A stretch of DNA of 64,000 nucleotides from Streptomyces sp. ML-6 (GTDB lineage: Bacteria > Actinomycetota > Actinomycetes > Streptomycetales > Streptomycetaceae), in NCBI RefSeq assembly GCF_030116705.1, contig NZ_JAOTIK010000002.1, forward strand, positions 124,001 through 188,000. The letters are read 5' to 3'. This document shows, piece after piece, positions 26,357-35,510 of this stretch (positions within the stretch are counted from its first letter, which is position 1; every line of letters starts with the position of its first letter). The notes below the pieces were generated by a model. That model saw only the letters and a program-made list of their open reading frames with translations, was not told the DNA's origin and did no database searches. The position numbers and the translations under genes are program-made.

Positions 26357-27283
26357 TCAACGTACGGCCCGGTGCTCCCATCCACGCTCCATGCGGGACA
26401 GTTCCTGGAAGCCGTGACGGCCCAGTTGTTCGGTCTCCTCGATGTCGTCCGCGGTGGCGTAAGCCAGCAGCCGGTCGACGCCGGCCAACTGCAGCCACTG
26501 CGCGGCGTGCGCGAGGAGCTGTTCCTCCAGCCCTGAGCCCTGGTAGGGCTCGGTGACATGCAGGCCGGCCAGGTCTGCCAGTCCTCCATTGCGTGCGTAT
26601 CGTTCGGGGCGGTCCAAAGACGTGTCCACCTCGACGTATCCGATGACCTCGTCGCCCAGCCGGGCGGAGAATCGGGTTCCGCACTCGCCCAGGGTGCGAT
26701 GGATGTCCGAGCCCGGCACCGCTGCCCCGGCCGACCTTCTCAGGTCGGCCACTGGGGCAATCAGCAGGACCTCTGTGGGGCCGGTCGGGGTGAATCCGGC
26801 CCTCCGGTAGGAGGCACGGATGTGCTCCCACTGGTCCGGGACACCGCAGATTCCGGGCGCCGGGAGCTGTCCGTCGGCGTGGCGTCGTGACACGTCCCAG
26901 CGCGTCAACTGCGCGAGACAGGCGGCCATGAGAAGGTCGGCCGCCCGCTCGGAGTCCGGCCAGAAGGAGGCCGGGGGCCGGAAGACGAACCACTCGATCA
27001 CGCCCGCGTTGCGGTAGTCCGCACCGGTCGCAGCATCGGCACGGTAGCGCAGCAGGTGGGCGGCGGCGACGACGTGCTGCCGCTGCTCGGCGACGAGTGT
27101 GACGCGCTCGGCGACCCAGGGGTCGAGGATGAACTCCTGGGGACGTCGTTGCAGTTGGCTCAGCACCGTGTTCACGGAGACGGAGAGGCCGGGGACGACG
27201 GCGGCGACATGAGCGTTGACCAGTTCTGTCACCTGGTCGCGATCGTCGCGGTGGAAGGGGCGCACCTTCAGTGAGGACGGCAT
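26357..27283 (-). CDS. GNAT family acetyltransferase, two-domain
   Basis: This 308-residue protein holds two GNAT-like domains. The N-terminal one (LKVRPFHRDDRDQVTELVN to about residue 160) is degenerate at the CoA loop. The C-terminal one carries VIGYVEVDTSL, LAGLHVTEPYQGSGLEEQLL near residue 245 and a closing GRHGFQEL. Tandem GNATs of this size occur in actinomycetes for small-molecule or aminoglycoside-type substrates. Nothing nearby identifies the target. The gene is monocistronic with its own terminator. Confidence 0.8.
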   Translation of the reverse strand: MPSSLKVRPFHRDDRDQVTELVNAHVAAVVPGLSVSVNTVLSQLQRRPQEFILDPWVAERVTLVAEQRQHVVAAAHLLRYRADAATGADYRNAGVIEWFVFRPPASFWPDSERAADLLMAACLAQLTRWDVSRRHADGQLPAPGICGVPDQWEHIRASYRRAGFTPTGPTEVLLIAPVADLRRSAGAAVPGSDIHRTLGECGTRFSARLGDEVIGYVEVDTSLDRPERYARNGGLADLAGLHVTEPYQGSGLEEQLLAHAAQWLQLAGVDRLLAYATADDIEETEQLGRHGFQELSRMERGWEHRAVR

Positions 27284-27640
27284 GGCAAACCTCTGAATGG
27301 AGAGATACAGGAGGCCGTCAAGAGGTACGGTATGCGGCTACTTTAGCAGGGTGGCACGTGAAGCGGCAGCGCACCCCTCCCGCGTCCCCGCCCCGAGCTG
27401 TACGGGGCCGGCCAGGTCGAAACGGGTGGATGGAGGCCGGCCCCGGCCGGCTCACCATCACGCGGAGGTCCGCTCCCCAAGGGCGACTCCCACCGCATGA
27501 AGGGGCGAGAAATCGGATGGGCCCCCACCACCGATGACAAGGACAACGGCAACGGCTGAAACCGGGACCAACCCCATCACCATGTCACTTTTCAACCGGC
27601 CGGGCCGGTCCCGTTCTCAGCCGACGTCGGCATGCGGTCG
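27284..27640. other. Intergenic region, no recognisable gene
   Basis: About 350 bases between the two-domain GNAT and the end of the M28 remnant. Frames are short and unrelated to known families. Short direct copies (gaaccggaaggtc twice near 27640-27665) mark the end of the remnant coding sequence. Confidence 0.4.
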
Positions 27641-27651
27641 GAACCGGAAGG

Positions 27652-29340
27652 TCAGAACCGGAAGGTCCGTACGACGAAGGTCCGACCGGCGACCGACGGC
27701 CAGGTTGCCCAACTCCGGTCTGCGGTCAGGGCGGGCGCGCCGACTCCGTCCGGCAGGCCGACTGCTGTGGACACCACGCGGAGGGGCAGGGGGCCCTTGC
27801 CGCGGGTGCGGATGACGACGTCGATGCCTTCGGTGGGCGGGGCGGCGTAGGTGAAGCTCCAACCCCAGGTGCTCTCCGAGTGCTTGGGGCCGCCGGTGAG
27901 CTTCGCGCCCTCCACGGTGGCATCGAGGATCTGGTGAGCGCCGGTGCCGGCGTGGATGTCGATGCTGTGGGCGTTGGCAAGGGCCTGGATACGGACCCGG
28001 ATCGTGCGGATACCGTCGGCCTCGGTGGCCGAGGCGTTCTTGGCACGCGGGGCATCCAGGGGGGCGGCCTTGGCCACTCCGTTCGCGAGTGCGGTGCCGC
28101 CCAGCGGGGGATGCGGTCGTCATAACGGGCCGGCTCACCGGTGAGCAGCTCACCGATGTCGGGCTGGGAGGTGTCGCCGAGGCTGACCCACGTGGCCTTG
28201 CCCGTATCGGACTCCAAGGCATATCCGAGGCTGACCGGCCGAGGCTCGTCGGCGTCGTAGCCGTCGAGGGCCGTACCCACGACCAGCGTGCCCACCCCTG
28301 CCACCGCCACCGCGAGCATCCCGGCGGTGACCGTCCTGCGCGAGGGAAGCAGCTCCAGGAGGCTCAGCAGCAAGGCTCCGAGCAGCGCCGCGAGGACCAG
28401 GGGCGCCGCGGTGGACGACAGCCCGAAGGCAGGCAGCAGCAGGAGCACGACCGGCAGGAGAAGTGCCACGGCCGGTACGGCGGTCGCCGTCACGGCCACT
28501 GCCCGCCACGGCGATTGCTCAGCCGTGAACCGCAGCGTCATGGCAACAACCGCCGGTCCGATCAGCGCCGGCCAGGTGAAGAGGTAGGCGCCCTCGGGCA
28601 GCAGCACCGCGCAGACCACGGCGAGCAGCGCGAACCATCCGAGCACACCCACCGCGATGTCCAACGGTGACGCCTTGCGGCGGGCCCAGCGGTACCAGGC
28701 GACGAGCAGCACCAGGAGCAGCAACGCGCCGCCCAGCAAATACCGGCCGCCGTGGTGGACACTGCCCTCGGTGAGGGCGAAGTCCGGTCGGACCCGACTC
28801 AGCACCCACCACCCGGCCAGGCCGATGGCCGCCGCGCCGATCAGGGTGAGCGGGAAGGTCGCGGCGGCCCGTCCGGCCCCGCCGGGGGACAGCCCGCGGC
28901 ATCGGCCGAACCACAGCAGCAGGAACATGCCCAGGACGACCATCACGGCGAGCGACGGGGTCAGCCATGCCGGGTACGACACGATGGTGCCGAACAGCGA
29001 GAAGTACGTGGCGTCCGTACCGTTCTGCGAGAGGTCCGCCCCGCCGAGCCGGCGGGCCGCCGCCAGTGCCGCGTCCCCCATGTCCTGCACGCTCGCGCGG
29101 TCGAGTCGGGAGATGCTGTCGTGCTCGGTGTGGTAGTGCGCGGAGCCGTCCATGAAGGCGAAGTTGAGACCCCGCATGCCGGCTTCGTCGAAGATCGTCA
29201 AGTCGGTGTCGTTGGGCAGTCGTTCGTAGACCGCGCTGGAGAGCGACGTGGTGAGTGCGCCGGAGGCCCGCAGGGCGGAGGCCAGGCCGATGCCGAGCTG
29301 GAACGCGGAGGTGGTGGTGGCCCCGGCGAGGGTCGGCGCG
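27652..29340 (-). pseudogene. M28 family metallopeptidase, C-terminal part, frameshifted
   Basis: The minus strand encodes VYERLPNDTDLTIFDEAGMR, FAFMDGSAHYHTEHDSISRL, then about nine membrane helices (from WLTPSLAVMVVLGMFLLLWF on). This is the C-terminal architecture of membrane M28 aminopeptidases. A frame change near 28095, in a C run, moves the last 140 residues to another frame (MAKAAPLDAPRAKNAS onward). The N-terminal signal and most zinc ligands are missing because the gene begins abruptly at the MFS junction near 29340. It is not functional. Confidence 0.8.
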
Positions 29341-29923
29341 TCCCGCGCACGGAGAGCGCGCCGAGGACCGTGAGGACGACCACTACCCGGAATCCGCCCC
29401 GCCATCCCGTGAAGTGGCTGATCAGCGCGCCGGCCGGTCCGCCCGCGGTCATCGCGAGGCTGAGCCCGCTGACGACGACACCGGAGGCACGGGCGGTGCG
29501 GTCGGGTGTGACCAGGCTGATCGCGGTGACCGTCGAAACCGCAAAGAATCCGGCATGGGCGAGACCGCAGAGGAAGCGGGTGACAATCAGCACCGTGTAG
29601 CTGTCGGTGAGAAGACCGGCTGCCACGGATACGGCGAAGATGGCCTGGGTGGCGATGAGCGTGGTTCGTCGCGGCCAGTGCAGGGTCAGGATGGCCGGCG
29701 GAGGCCCGCCCATGACGACGCCGATGGCGAACGCCGAGATCAGGGCGCCGGCGGATGACAAGGTGATGTGCAGGTCGTCCGCGATCGCCGGCAGCACTCC
29801 GGCGACCAGGAACTCCGCGCTGCCCATGGCGAACAGGCAGAAGGCGAGCAGATGGACGCCGAACGGCAGCCGCCCGCGGGTGACTTGCGCCCGCGGTGCG
29901 GCCTGTTCGGCTGCGGCTCTCAC
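29340..29923 (-). pseudogene. MFS transporter (DHA1, AraJ/Cmx-like), truncated
   Basis: From the GTG at 29923 the protein reads PFGVHLLAFCLFAMGSAEFL and contains six membrane helices. The last is VVVVLTVLGALSV, after which the frame enters M28 peptidase sequence out of frame and ends at 29198. MFS drug transporters have 12 helices, so the C-terminal half was removed by the deletion that fused the two genes. The GTG overlaps the thioredoxin stop by 4 bases, showing the original operon. Confidence 0.8.
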
Positions 29924-30279
29924 CAGCCGTCGCTCCCGGCCCGCAGGATCGAGGCGAGCTTCTTCTCCAGGGCGTGCTTGGGCGCCGCACCGACCCACGA
30001 GCCCACGGGCCGACCGCCCGAGTAGACGACGAAGGCGGGCACGGAGGTGATGCCGAGCTGGGCGGCCAGCCCGGGCTCCTCGTCCAGGTCGACCTTGACG
30101 ACGTCGAGCCGGTCGGACTGTTCGGCGGCCAACTGCTCCACGATGGGGGTGACCATCCGGCACGGGTGGCACCAAGTGGCCCAGAACTGGACGAGGACGG
30201 GTCGCTCCGCCTGGAGGACGCGTGCGGTGTACGTCTGCTCGGTGACGCTGTCCACCGGGCGGGGGGCGTGCGCGGTCAT
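29920..30279 (-). CDS. Thioredoxin
   Basis: This 119-residue thioredoxin has the redox-active WCHPC at residues 36-40 (His in place of the usual Gly) and the cis-Pro segment ITSVPAFVVYSGG near residue 75. It reduces protein disulphides in the cytosol. It lies 81 bases downstream of a thioredoxin-reductase-like flavoprotein on the same strand, so the two probably form a pair. The truncated MFS gene follows with a GTGA overlap. Confidence 0.9.
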   Translation of the reverse strand: MTAHAPRPVDSVTEQTYTARVLQAERPVLVQFWATWCHPCRMVTPIVEQLAAEQSDRLDVVKVDLDEEPGLAAQLGITSVPAFVVYSGGRPVGSWVGAAPKHALEKKLASILRAGSDGW

Positions 30280-30360
30280 ACGGGGGCTCCTGACTTGTAC
30301 AAGGGGGAATGTGAGGTCTGACGTCTGGGAGTGTGCGGTCTGGCGTCGCCGTGCTGTGGG

Positions 30361-31341
30361 CTATCGGGTGACAGCTGCCGCGTGGCGGTGCTGCTCGACG
30401 GCGCGGTCGACGTCCTCGTCCAGCAGGTCGGTGTTGATGGCGAAGGCGGCTGCGGACCCCATGCCGGCTGCGGCGATGGCCTGGTCCCGTGGGTCGACGA
30501 CGTTGCCGGCGGCCCAGACGCCCGCGACGCTCGTGCGGCCGGTGCGGTCGGTGGTGACCCAGCCGGCGTCGTCCTTGTCGCAGCCCAGGTGGGTCAGCAG
30601 TGCGTCGTGCGGGACAGGGCGGGGGAAGAGGAAGGCGGCGGTACGGGGCACGACGCGGCCGTCGGCGAGTTCGATTCCGCGGAGCCGGTCACCGTCGACG
30701 ACGAGGTGCTTGATCTCCCCCTCCAGCAGGTGAAGACCGCGCGCCTCCAGCTGTTCCCGGTCCTGCGCGGTCAGCTCCAGGGTGTGCGGGAGGAGGACGA
30801 CGTCGTCGCTCCACTGACGCAGGAGCAGCGCCTGGTGAACCGCTCCCGGGTGGGTGCCGAGGACGGCGAGGGGCTGGTCGCGGACTTCGTGGGCGTGACA
30901 GTACGGGCAGTGCAGCAGGTCCTTGCCCCATCGTTCGCGGACGCCGGGGATGTCGGGCAGTTCGTCGCGCAGCCCGGTCGCGATCAGGACGCGGCGGGCC
31001 TTGAGCACTGTCCCGTCGGCCATGCGGACGTAGTAGCCGTGGTCGATCCGCTCCACCCGCCCGTGGATGAGCTGGACACCGTAGCGGTCGATCTCGGCCC
31101 GCCCGAGCTCGAGCAGGGTCGCGGGCGGCAGGCCGTCGCGGGACAGGAAGCCGTGCATGTGCGCGGCGGGCGCGTCGCGCGGCTCGCCGGCGTCGATCAC
31201 CACCACCTTGCGGCGAGCGCGGCCCAGGAGCAGGGCGGCGTTGAGTCCAGCCGCTCCGGCGCCGACCACCACCACGTCGTGGACCTCGTCGACGTCACCG
31301 TGCCGCGCCCTGCTGTTCTTGCCGTTCGTCGTTTCGATCAT
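30361..31341 (-). CDS. Thioredoxin reductase-like NAD(P)/FAD-dependent oxidoreductase
   Basis: The 326-residue flavoprotein has VVVVGAGAAGLNAALLLGRA for FAD, the dithiol CPYC in LLHCPYCHAHEV near residue 140, and a C-terminal GVWAAGNVVDPRDQAIAAAG FAD contact. The NADPH-site glycine motif is degenerate (AVLGTHPGAVHQA in place of GxGxxA), as in many TrxR-like proteins of natural-product loci. AGGAGG precedes the ATG at 31341. Its partner is probably the adjacent thioredoxin, but it could be a dithiol oxidase. Confidence 0.85.
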   Translation of the reverse strand: MIETTNGKNSRARHGDVDEVHDVVVVGAGAAGLNAALLLGRARRKVVVIDAGEPRDAPAAHMHGFLSRDGLPPATLLELGRAEIDRYGVQLIHGRVERIDHGYYVRMADGTVLKARRVLIATGLRDELPDIPGVRERWGKDLLHCPYCHAHEVRDQPLAVLGTHPGAVHQALLLRQWSDDVVLLPHTLELTAQDREQLEARGLHLLEGEIKHLVVDGDRLRGIELADGRVVPRTAAFLFPRPVPHDALLTHLGCDKDDAGWVTTDRTGRTSVAGVWAAGNVVDPRDQAIAAAGMGSAAAFAINTDLLDEDVDRAVEQHRHAAAVTR

Positions 31342-31976
31342 GAGAACAACCTCCTGCCCCAACAGTGCGCGCCGGGCGCTGGAACGACAACCTTTGTTGC
31401 CATTTCCGGGACGCGAGAGGTGGAGCGGAGATATGGACGGCCAATCACCCATCGCCGCCATGCCGGCCCGGGTGGGCCCCCGCCCCAGGCGCGTGCGTGC
31501 TTGGCGCGGTGTGTCCCTGTCGGCGCCGGCCGAGGTGAACGATGCGGTGGGCGACCGCGCCACTGGCCGCGTCGGCTGTTCGCCGGTCAAGGAACCCCCT
31601 TGCCCCGATGCCCAGTTCCGGTTCACCGATGCCGACGAACCCGAAGCACTCCCCCGGAGCCGTGGACCCGGCGCCCACCCGACGCGACAGCCGGGCCGTC
31701 AGCATCCCCACCACCAGCCCGCACCGCCGAAACGGCCTGCCGGAGAAACCGGCGGACCGTCACGAAAGATCGAGGTCGGCCGGCCCCGGAATCACGCGGT
31801 AACCACTGGAGAGCCCGCTGTCCCGAAAGGTGCACGGCGGATTCGGGCCGGGGCCACTGGAAAAGGACCTGCACGGCAGAAACCTCGCCCGCCGCGCCGC
31901 GTCCGCGACCGGCCACTCCCCCTGCCGCACTCGGACCGCCCGGACCGACCGCACTCGTACCGCCCCGGCCCCAACG
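31342..31976. other. Intergenic region, no recognisable gene
   Basis: About 630 bases between the divergent-facing promoter of the TrxR-like gene and the terminator of the permease gene. Frames on both strands are GC artefacts. The promoter of the redox pair should lie within the first 150 bases. Confidence 0.4.
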
Positions 31977-32034
31977 CCTTGGTGACGGAGCCCAGCCCGC
32001 GGCCTGCGGGGCCGGGGAGGGTCCGTCACCAAGG
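31977..32034 (-). terminator. Hairpin terminator after the NCS1 permease gene
   Basis: A perfect 13-bp inverted repeat (ccttggtgacgga at 31977-31989, complement at 32022-32034) encloses a 32-base GC-rich loop that can itself fold. It lies about 30 bases beyond the stop of the minus-strand permease gene. Confidence 0.6.
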
Positions 32035-32063
32035 GTCGGGGCCGAATCGAGCTCGCCGGCCGG

Positions 32064-33509
32064 TCAGGCCTTGACCGCGGGCTGCGCGCGTTCACCGGGT
32101 GCGTTCGCGTGGGCCATGGAGTCGCCCCGCCATGACGAGCGCATCCTGACCGTGAACACGTAGCCGACCCCACTGCCGAGCGCCACAAGGGGAATCGGCA
32201 TCGCTGATTCGGGCACGGCGAAGAAGACGGCGGCGCCGATCACCGCCCAGCCGATGGCGAGGACGTTCACGCCGCCGGTGTAGCGGTAGGGACCGTGCGG
32301 GTCGAAGAGGGCCGGTACGTCGATGCGGCCCCGCTTGATGAAGACGTAGTCGGCCAGGACCACGCCGATGATGGGGGCGAAGAAGTTGCCCATGACTGAC
32401 ATGTAGTCGCTGAACTGGTCGATGAGCGAGGGGAAGGCGGCCAGCGCCGTCCCCACAGCGGCGACCACCAGGGTCGACCAGAAACGCCCCAGCCGGGTGG
32501 CGAGGTTGGCCAGCGCCAGGCCGCCCGTGTAGACGTTCATCACGTTGATCGTCCAGTTGTCGAGGACCAGCACGATCAGGACGAGGGCCAGCGTGACCGA
32601 GCCGACACCGAGGCCGGGGATCACCTCGAAGGCGTTCGCCGTCCTGCCGCCGGTCGCGGCGGCTGCGTAGGCGCCGAAGACGGTGGCTCCGACCGTTCCG
32701 ATCAGCGCGGCGGCCATGGTGCCGGTCCACATGTCCTTGCGGGACTTGGAGTAGCGGCAGTAGTCGGCCGCGTCCGTCACCTGGCTGAACCACGCCGCCG
32801 CGATGGCGTTCACCCATGCCGCGAACACCGCCCATTTCCAGCCGACCGAACCGGAGTAGGAGAAGACCTCACCGGGTGCGAATCCCGGCGCCTGGTGGGT
32901 GGCCATCAGCCAGAAGAGGTACCCGAGAATCACGAGTTTGACCGGGAAGGCGATCTGCGACAGCCCCTTGAGGAACTTGTATCCGAAGAGGGCGACGGAT
33001 GCCTGGAGCACCGCGAAGACGATGCTGACGCCGATGAGCGACAGCTTCACCCCGAGCCAGGCATCGATGACGGCCAGGATGCCCATGGCGCCGGCCAGGG
33101 TCTGGAAGGCGAACCAGAAGGCCGAACTGATGGTGCGCAGTACGGAGACGATCCAGCGGGAGGCCTCGATGCCGAGGAATGCCCGGGTCGCCACGATTCC
33201 GGGCAGGCCGTAGTCGACGCCGACCGTGGCCATGACGGTGTAGGCGATGAAGGCGATGAGGATGCCCAGTACTTGGGCGGTGACCGCAGCCCAGAACGAG
33301 AGCCCCGTCAGGATCGCGAGTCCTCCCATGAGGATCAGGCCGGGGTTGAGCATCACGTTGAAGATGATCTGGAACAGGTCGTACCAGCGCACGGTCCGCT
33401 GGTCGTCCGGCACGGGTTCGACGCCGTACTGCTCCACTCCCGTCGGCTGGCGGTAGGACTCCGGTGTGTTGCCTTCAGGGCCTGGTCTGCGGGGAATGTC
33501 AGTGGTCAT
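32064..33509 (-). CDS. NCS1 family nucleobase/cation symporter (purine-cytosine permease type)
   Basis: This 481-residue membrane protein has about 12 helices. It carries the NCS1 hallmarks: an N-terminal VEPVPDDQRTVRWYDLF, LNPGLILMGGLA in helix 1, GLPGIVATRAFLGIEAS and VTDAADYCRYSKSRKDMW in the central loop. The family imports nucleobases, hydantoins, allantoin or related compounds with protons or sodium. It follows the M20 deacylase on the same strand, though a hairpin separates them. The island suggests it imports the nitrogen compound that the neighbouring hydrolases break down. Confidence 0.88.
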   Translation of the reverse strand: MTTDIPRRPGPEGNTPESYRQPTGVEQYGVEPVPDDQRTVRWYDLFQIIFNVMLNPGLILMGGLAILTGLSFWAAVTAQVLGILIAFIAYTVMATVGVDYGLPGIVATRAFLGIEASRWIVSVLRTISSAFWFAFQTLAGAMGILAVIDAWLGVKLSLIGVSIVFAVLQASVALFGYKFLKGLSQIAFPVKLVILGYLFWLMATHQAPGFAPGEVFSYSGSVGWKWAVFAAWVNAIAAAWFSQVTDAADYCRYSKSRKDMWTGTMAAALIGTVGATVFGAYAAAATGGRTANAFEVIPGLGVGSVTLALVLIVLVLDNWTINVMNVYTGGLALANLATRLGRFWSTLVVAAVGTALAAFPSLIDQFSDYMSVMGNFFAPIIGVVLADYVFIKRGRIDVPALFDPHGPYRYTGGVNVLAIGWAVIGAAVFFAVPESAMPIPLVALGSGVGYVFTVRMRSSWRGDSMAHANAPGERAQPAVKA

Positions 33510-33716
33510 GAGAGCCTCTGATCCGGGCGAGGGGGAAGACGGAGGTAAGAGGAGAAGGACAGAGAGGGGGCGGCGAGCGGCGCCTCAGGGGAGTGGGCTG
33601 TTCGCCTCGGCGCCGGACACAGGAGCCGGGCGCAGGAGCCGGACACCGCCCGTCCGCAGTGCCTCACACGGGCACGGGCATGGATGCGGACACGGCCGGG
33701 CGAGGAGGGGAAGTGC

Positions 33717-33749
33717 CTCGGGCGGGCGGAGACACCGCCCGCCCGAGGA
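33717..33749 (-). terminator. Hairpin between the M20 deacylase and permease genes
   Basis: A perfect 14-bp inverted repeat (cctcgggcgggcgg at 33717-33730, complement at 33736-33749) with loop agaca lies 58 bases after the M20 stop. It could end or attenuate transcription before the permease gene. Confidence 0.7.
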
Positions 33750-33806
33750 AAAGAGGCACCGCGCACGAGCGGGCATGCCGCCCGGCGAGGGAAAGGGGCG
33801 CTCGGG

Positions 33807-35153
33807 TCAGGACGCGGCGGAAGCGGTGCCGCACCACCGGGTGGCGAGCACGGCGTAGGTGCGGGCCGCGAGCCAGACCTCGTCGAGGTCGACGTACTCG
33901 TCATTGCCGTGGGCGACGCGCAGGTCACCGGGGCCGAAGACGACGGACGGCACACCGGTCCGGGTGAACACGGTCGCGTCGCACACACCGTAGAGCCCGG
34001 TGTAGGAGGGCTGGTCGGAGAAGTCGGTGCCCTGGGCCGCGGTCCGGTACGCACCGGCGACGGCCTGGCTGATGGTGTCGTCGGGCGAGGTGAGGAACGG
34101 GTCCCAGTTGAGCTTCCACTCACAGCGCGGGCGGTGGCGGCGGAGCCACGGGTCGGCGTCCGCCGCACGGTCGATGACGGCCTGGATCTCGGCCATCACG
34201 TCGTCGGCGGAGCGCTCGGGGTGGTACATGACCCCGTACTCGATGGTGGCCGAGTCGGACAGGGCGAACGGGACGGTCAGTTCGCCGGGGCCGCCGCGCA
34301 TGGCACCGGGCAGCAAGGAGAAGTGGCCGTTGTACCAGAGGTCGTGCCGCTGGGTGTGGGCCCATTCGTCCTCGAGCGCCCGCAGCGCCTGGTAGAGGAG
34401 GAAGACCTTGTCGATGGCGTTCACGCCGATCGAGTCGCCGGACTGGGTGGGGTGGATGGTGGTGCCCCGCATGGAGCCGTGCACCTTCTTGCCCTCGACC
34501 GTGACCGAGAACCACAGCAGTCCGGGGCTGCCGACCACGATCGACAGCGGTGTGGGCGGCGCGCTCGGCTCCGAGACGACCGCGGCATCCGCGACGTACC
34601 CGCGCTCGACCACCGCGCCCGTCCCGCAGGCGTGATCACCGGTCTCCTCGCCCACCACGCACTGCAATTGCAGCTCGCCGCCCAGCTCGATGCCGGCCTC
34701 GCGCAGGGCGATCGCGGCATAGGCCTGGGCGACGAGCCCGGACTTCTGGTCGGTGGTCCCGCGGCCGTACATCCGCGAACCGATCACCTCGCCGGAGAAG
34801 GGCGGGGCCTTGGCCCACTCGGCGGGGTCTCCACCAGGGACGACGTCCACATGACCGTTGAAGATCAGTGAGTTCCCCCCGCTCTTGCCGGCGATCCGGC
34901 CGACGGCGTTGTCGCGTCCCTCCTCCACGGCGAAGACATCCACGGATGCCCCGGCGCGGCGGTAAAGGCCGGTGAGCAGCGCGGTGGCCTCACCTTCCCG
35001 GCCGACATGTTCCCGGTACTCGATTCCTGGATATTTCGGGCTCACGGACGGGATCCGGACCAGGTCCTGCAGGGTCGCCGTCATCTCGTCGCGCAGCCCG
35101 TCAACGACGGACATCAAGCGGTTCAGCTGGGAAGTTTCTTCGGGCGAGCTCAT
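33807..35153 (-). CDS. M20 family metallopeptidase (ArgE/DapE-type deacylase)
   Basis: This 448-residue zinc hydrolase has NGHVDVVPGGD (His and Asp ligand region, near residue 95), YGRGTTDQKSG (bridging Asp) near 130, CVVGEETGDHACG (catalytic Glu) near 165 and a C-terminal HGNDEYVDLDE His ligand. The family removes acyl groups from amino acids or splits dipeptides. GGAGG lies just before the ATG at 35153, which is preferred over an in-frame ATG upstream at 35258. It is divergent from rocD, and the shared 350-base region holds two candidate RpiR operators. It probably releases an amino acid for the aminotransferase. Confidence 0.88.
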   Translation of the reverse strand: MSSPEETSQLNRLMSVVDGLRDEMTATLQDLVRIPSVSPKYPGIEYREHVGREGEATALLTGLYRRAGASVDVFAVEEGRDNAVGRIAGKSGGNSLIFNGHVDVVPGGDPAEWAKAPPFSGEVIGSRMYGRGTTDQKSGLVAQAYAAIALREAGIELGGELQLQCVVGEETGDHACGTGAVVERGYVADAAVVSEPSAPPTPLSIVVGSPGLLWFSVTVEGKKVHGSMRGTTIHPTQSGDSIGVNAIDKVFLLYQALRALEDEWAHTQRHDLWYNGHFSLLPGAMRGGPGELTVPFALSDSATIEYGVMYHPERSADDVMAEIQAVIDRAADADPWLRRHRPRCEWKLNWDPFLTSPDDTISQAVAGAYRTAAQGTDFSDQPSYTGLYGVCDATVFTRTGVPSVVFGPGDLRVAHGNDEYVDLDEVWLAARTYAVLATRWCGTASAAS

Positions 35154-35268
35154 CACGCCTCCACTGGCGCACTCGGATGGTGCGGTGCCCGTCACCGTCT
35201 CGGTACCGGGCCTCGCCGCTTGGCCAGAATGAAACAGGCGATTGGATTCACGCGTCAATAGCCAATCT

Positions 35269-35432
35269 CGAAATATGCGTTACACATCGAGATCGCGGAC
35301 GAACCGCGCACGGAGACACCGAACTTCGCACGCGGAGTCACATCGAAGCCGCACCTGGACCTCCGGAACCACAGCAGACCCCTTCGCGCCCTCCCCGCCC
35401 CTGCCCCACCCTTGATGAAATGAATTTTTCAT
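35269..35432. promoter_or_regulatory. Two candidate RpiR operators between the divergent M20 and rocD genes
   Basis: On the minus strand 35283-35269 reads gtaacgcatatttcg. On the plus strand 35417-35431 reads gaaatgaatttttca. The first closely matches the sequence in front of the RpiR gene (gtaacagatgtttca); the second matches at 10 of 15 positions. One lies before each divergent gene, at 116 and about 80 bases from the starts. Confidence 0.5.
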
Positions 35433-35510
35433 GTTAGGCGTTAAGTGAAGCATGTGTATCCGAGATTTCGGACGCCCGAACGCCGGGCGGCCAGGAAGGC
35501 GTGGACTGGG

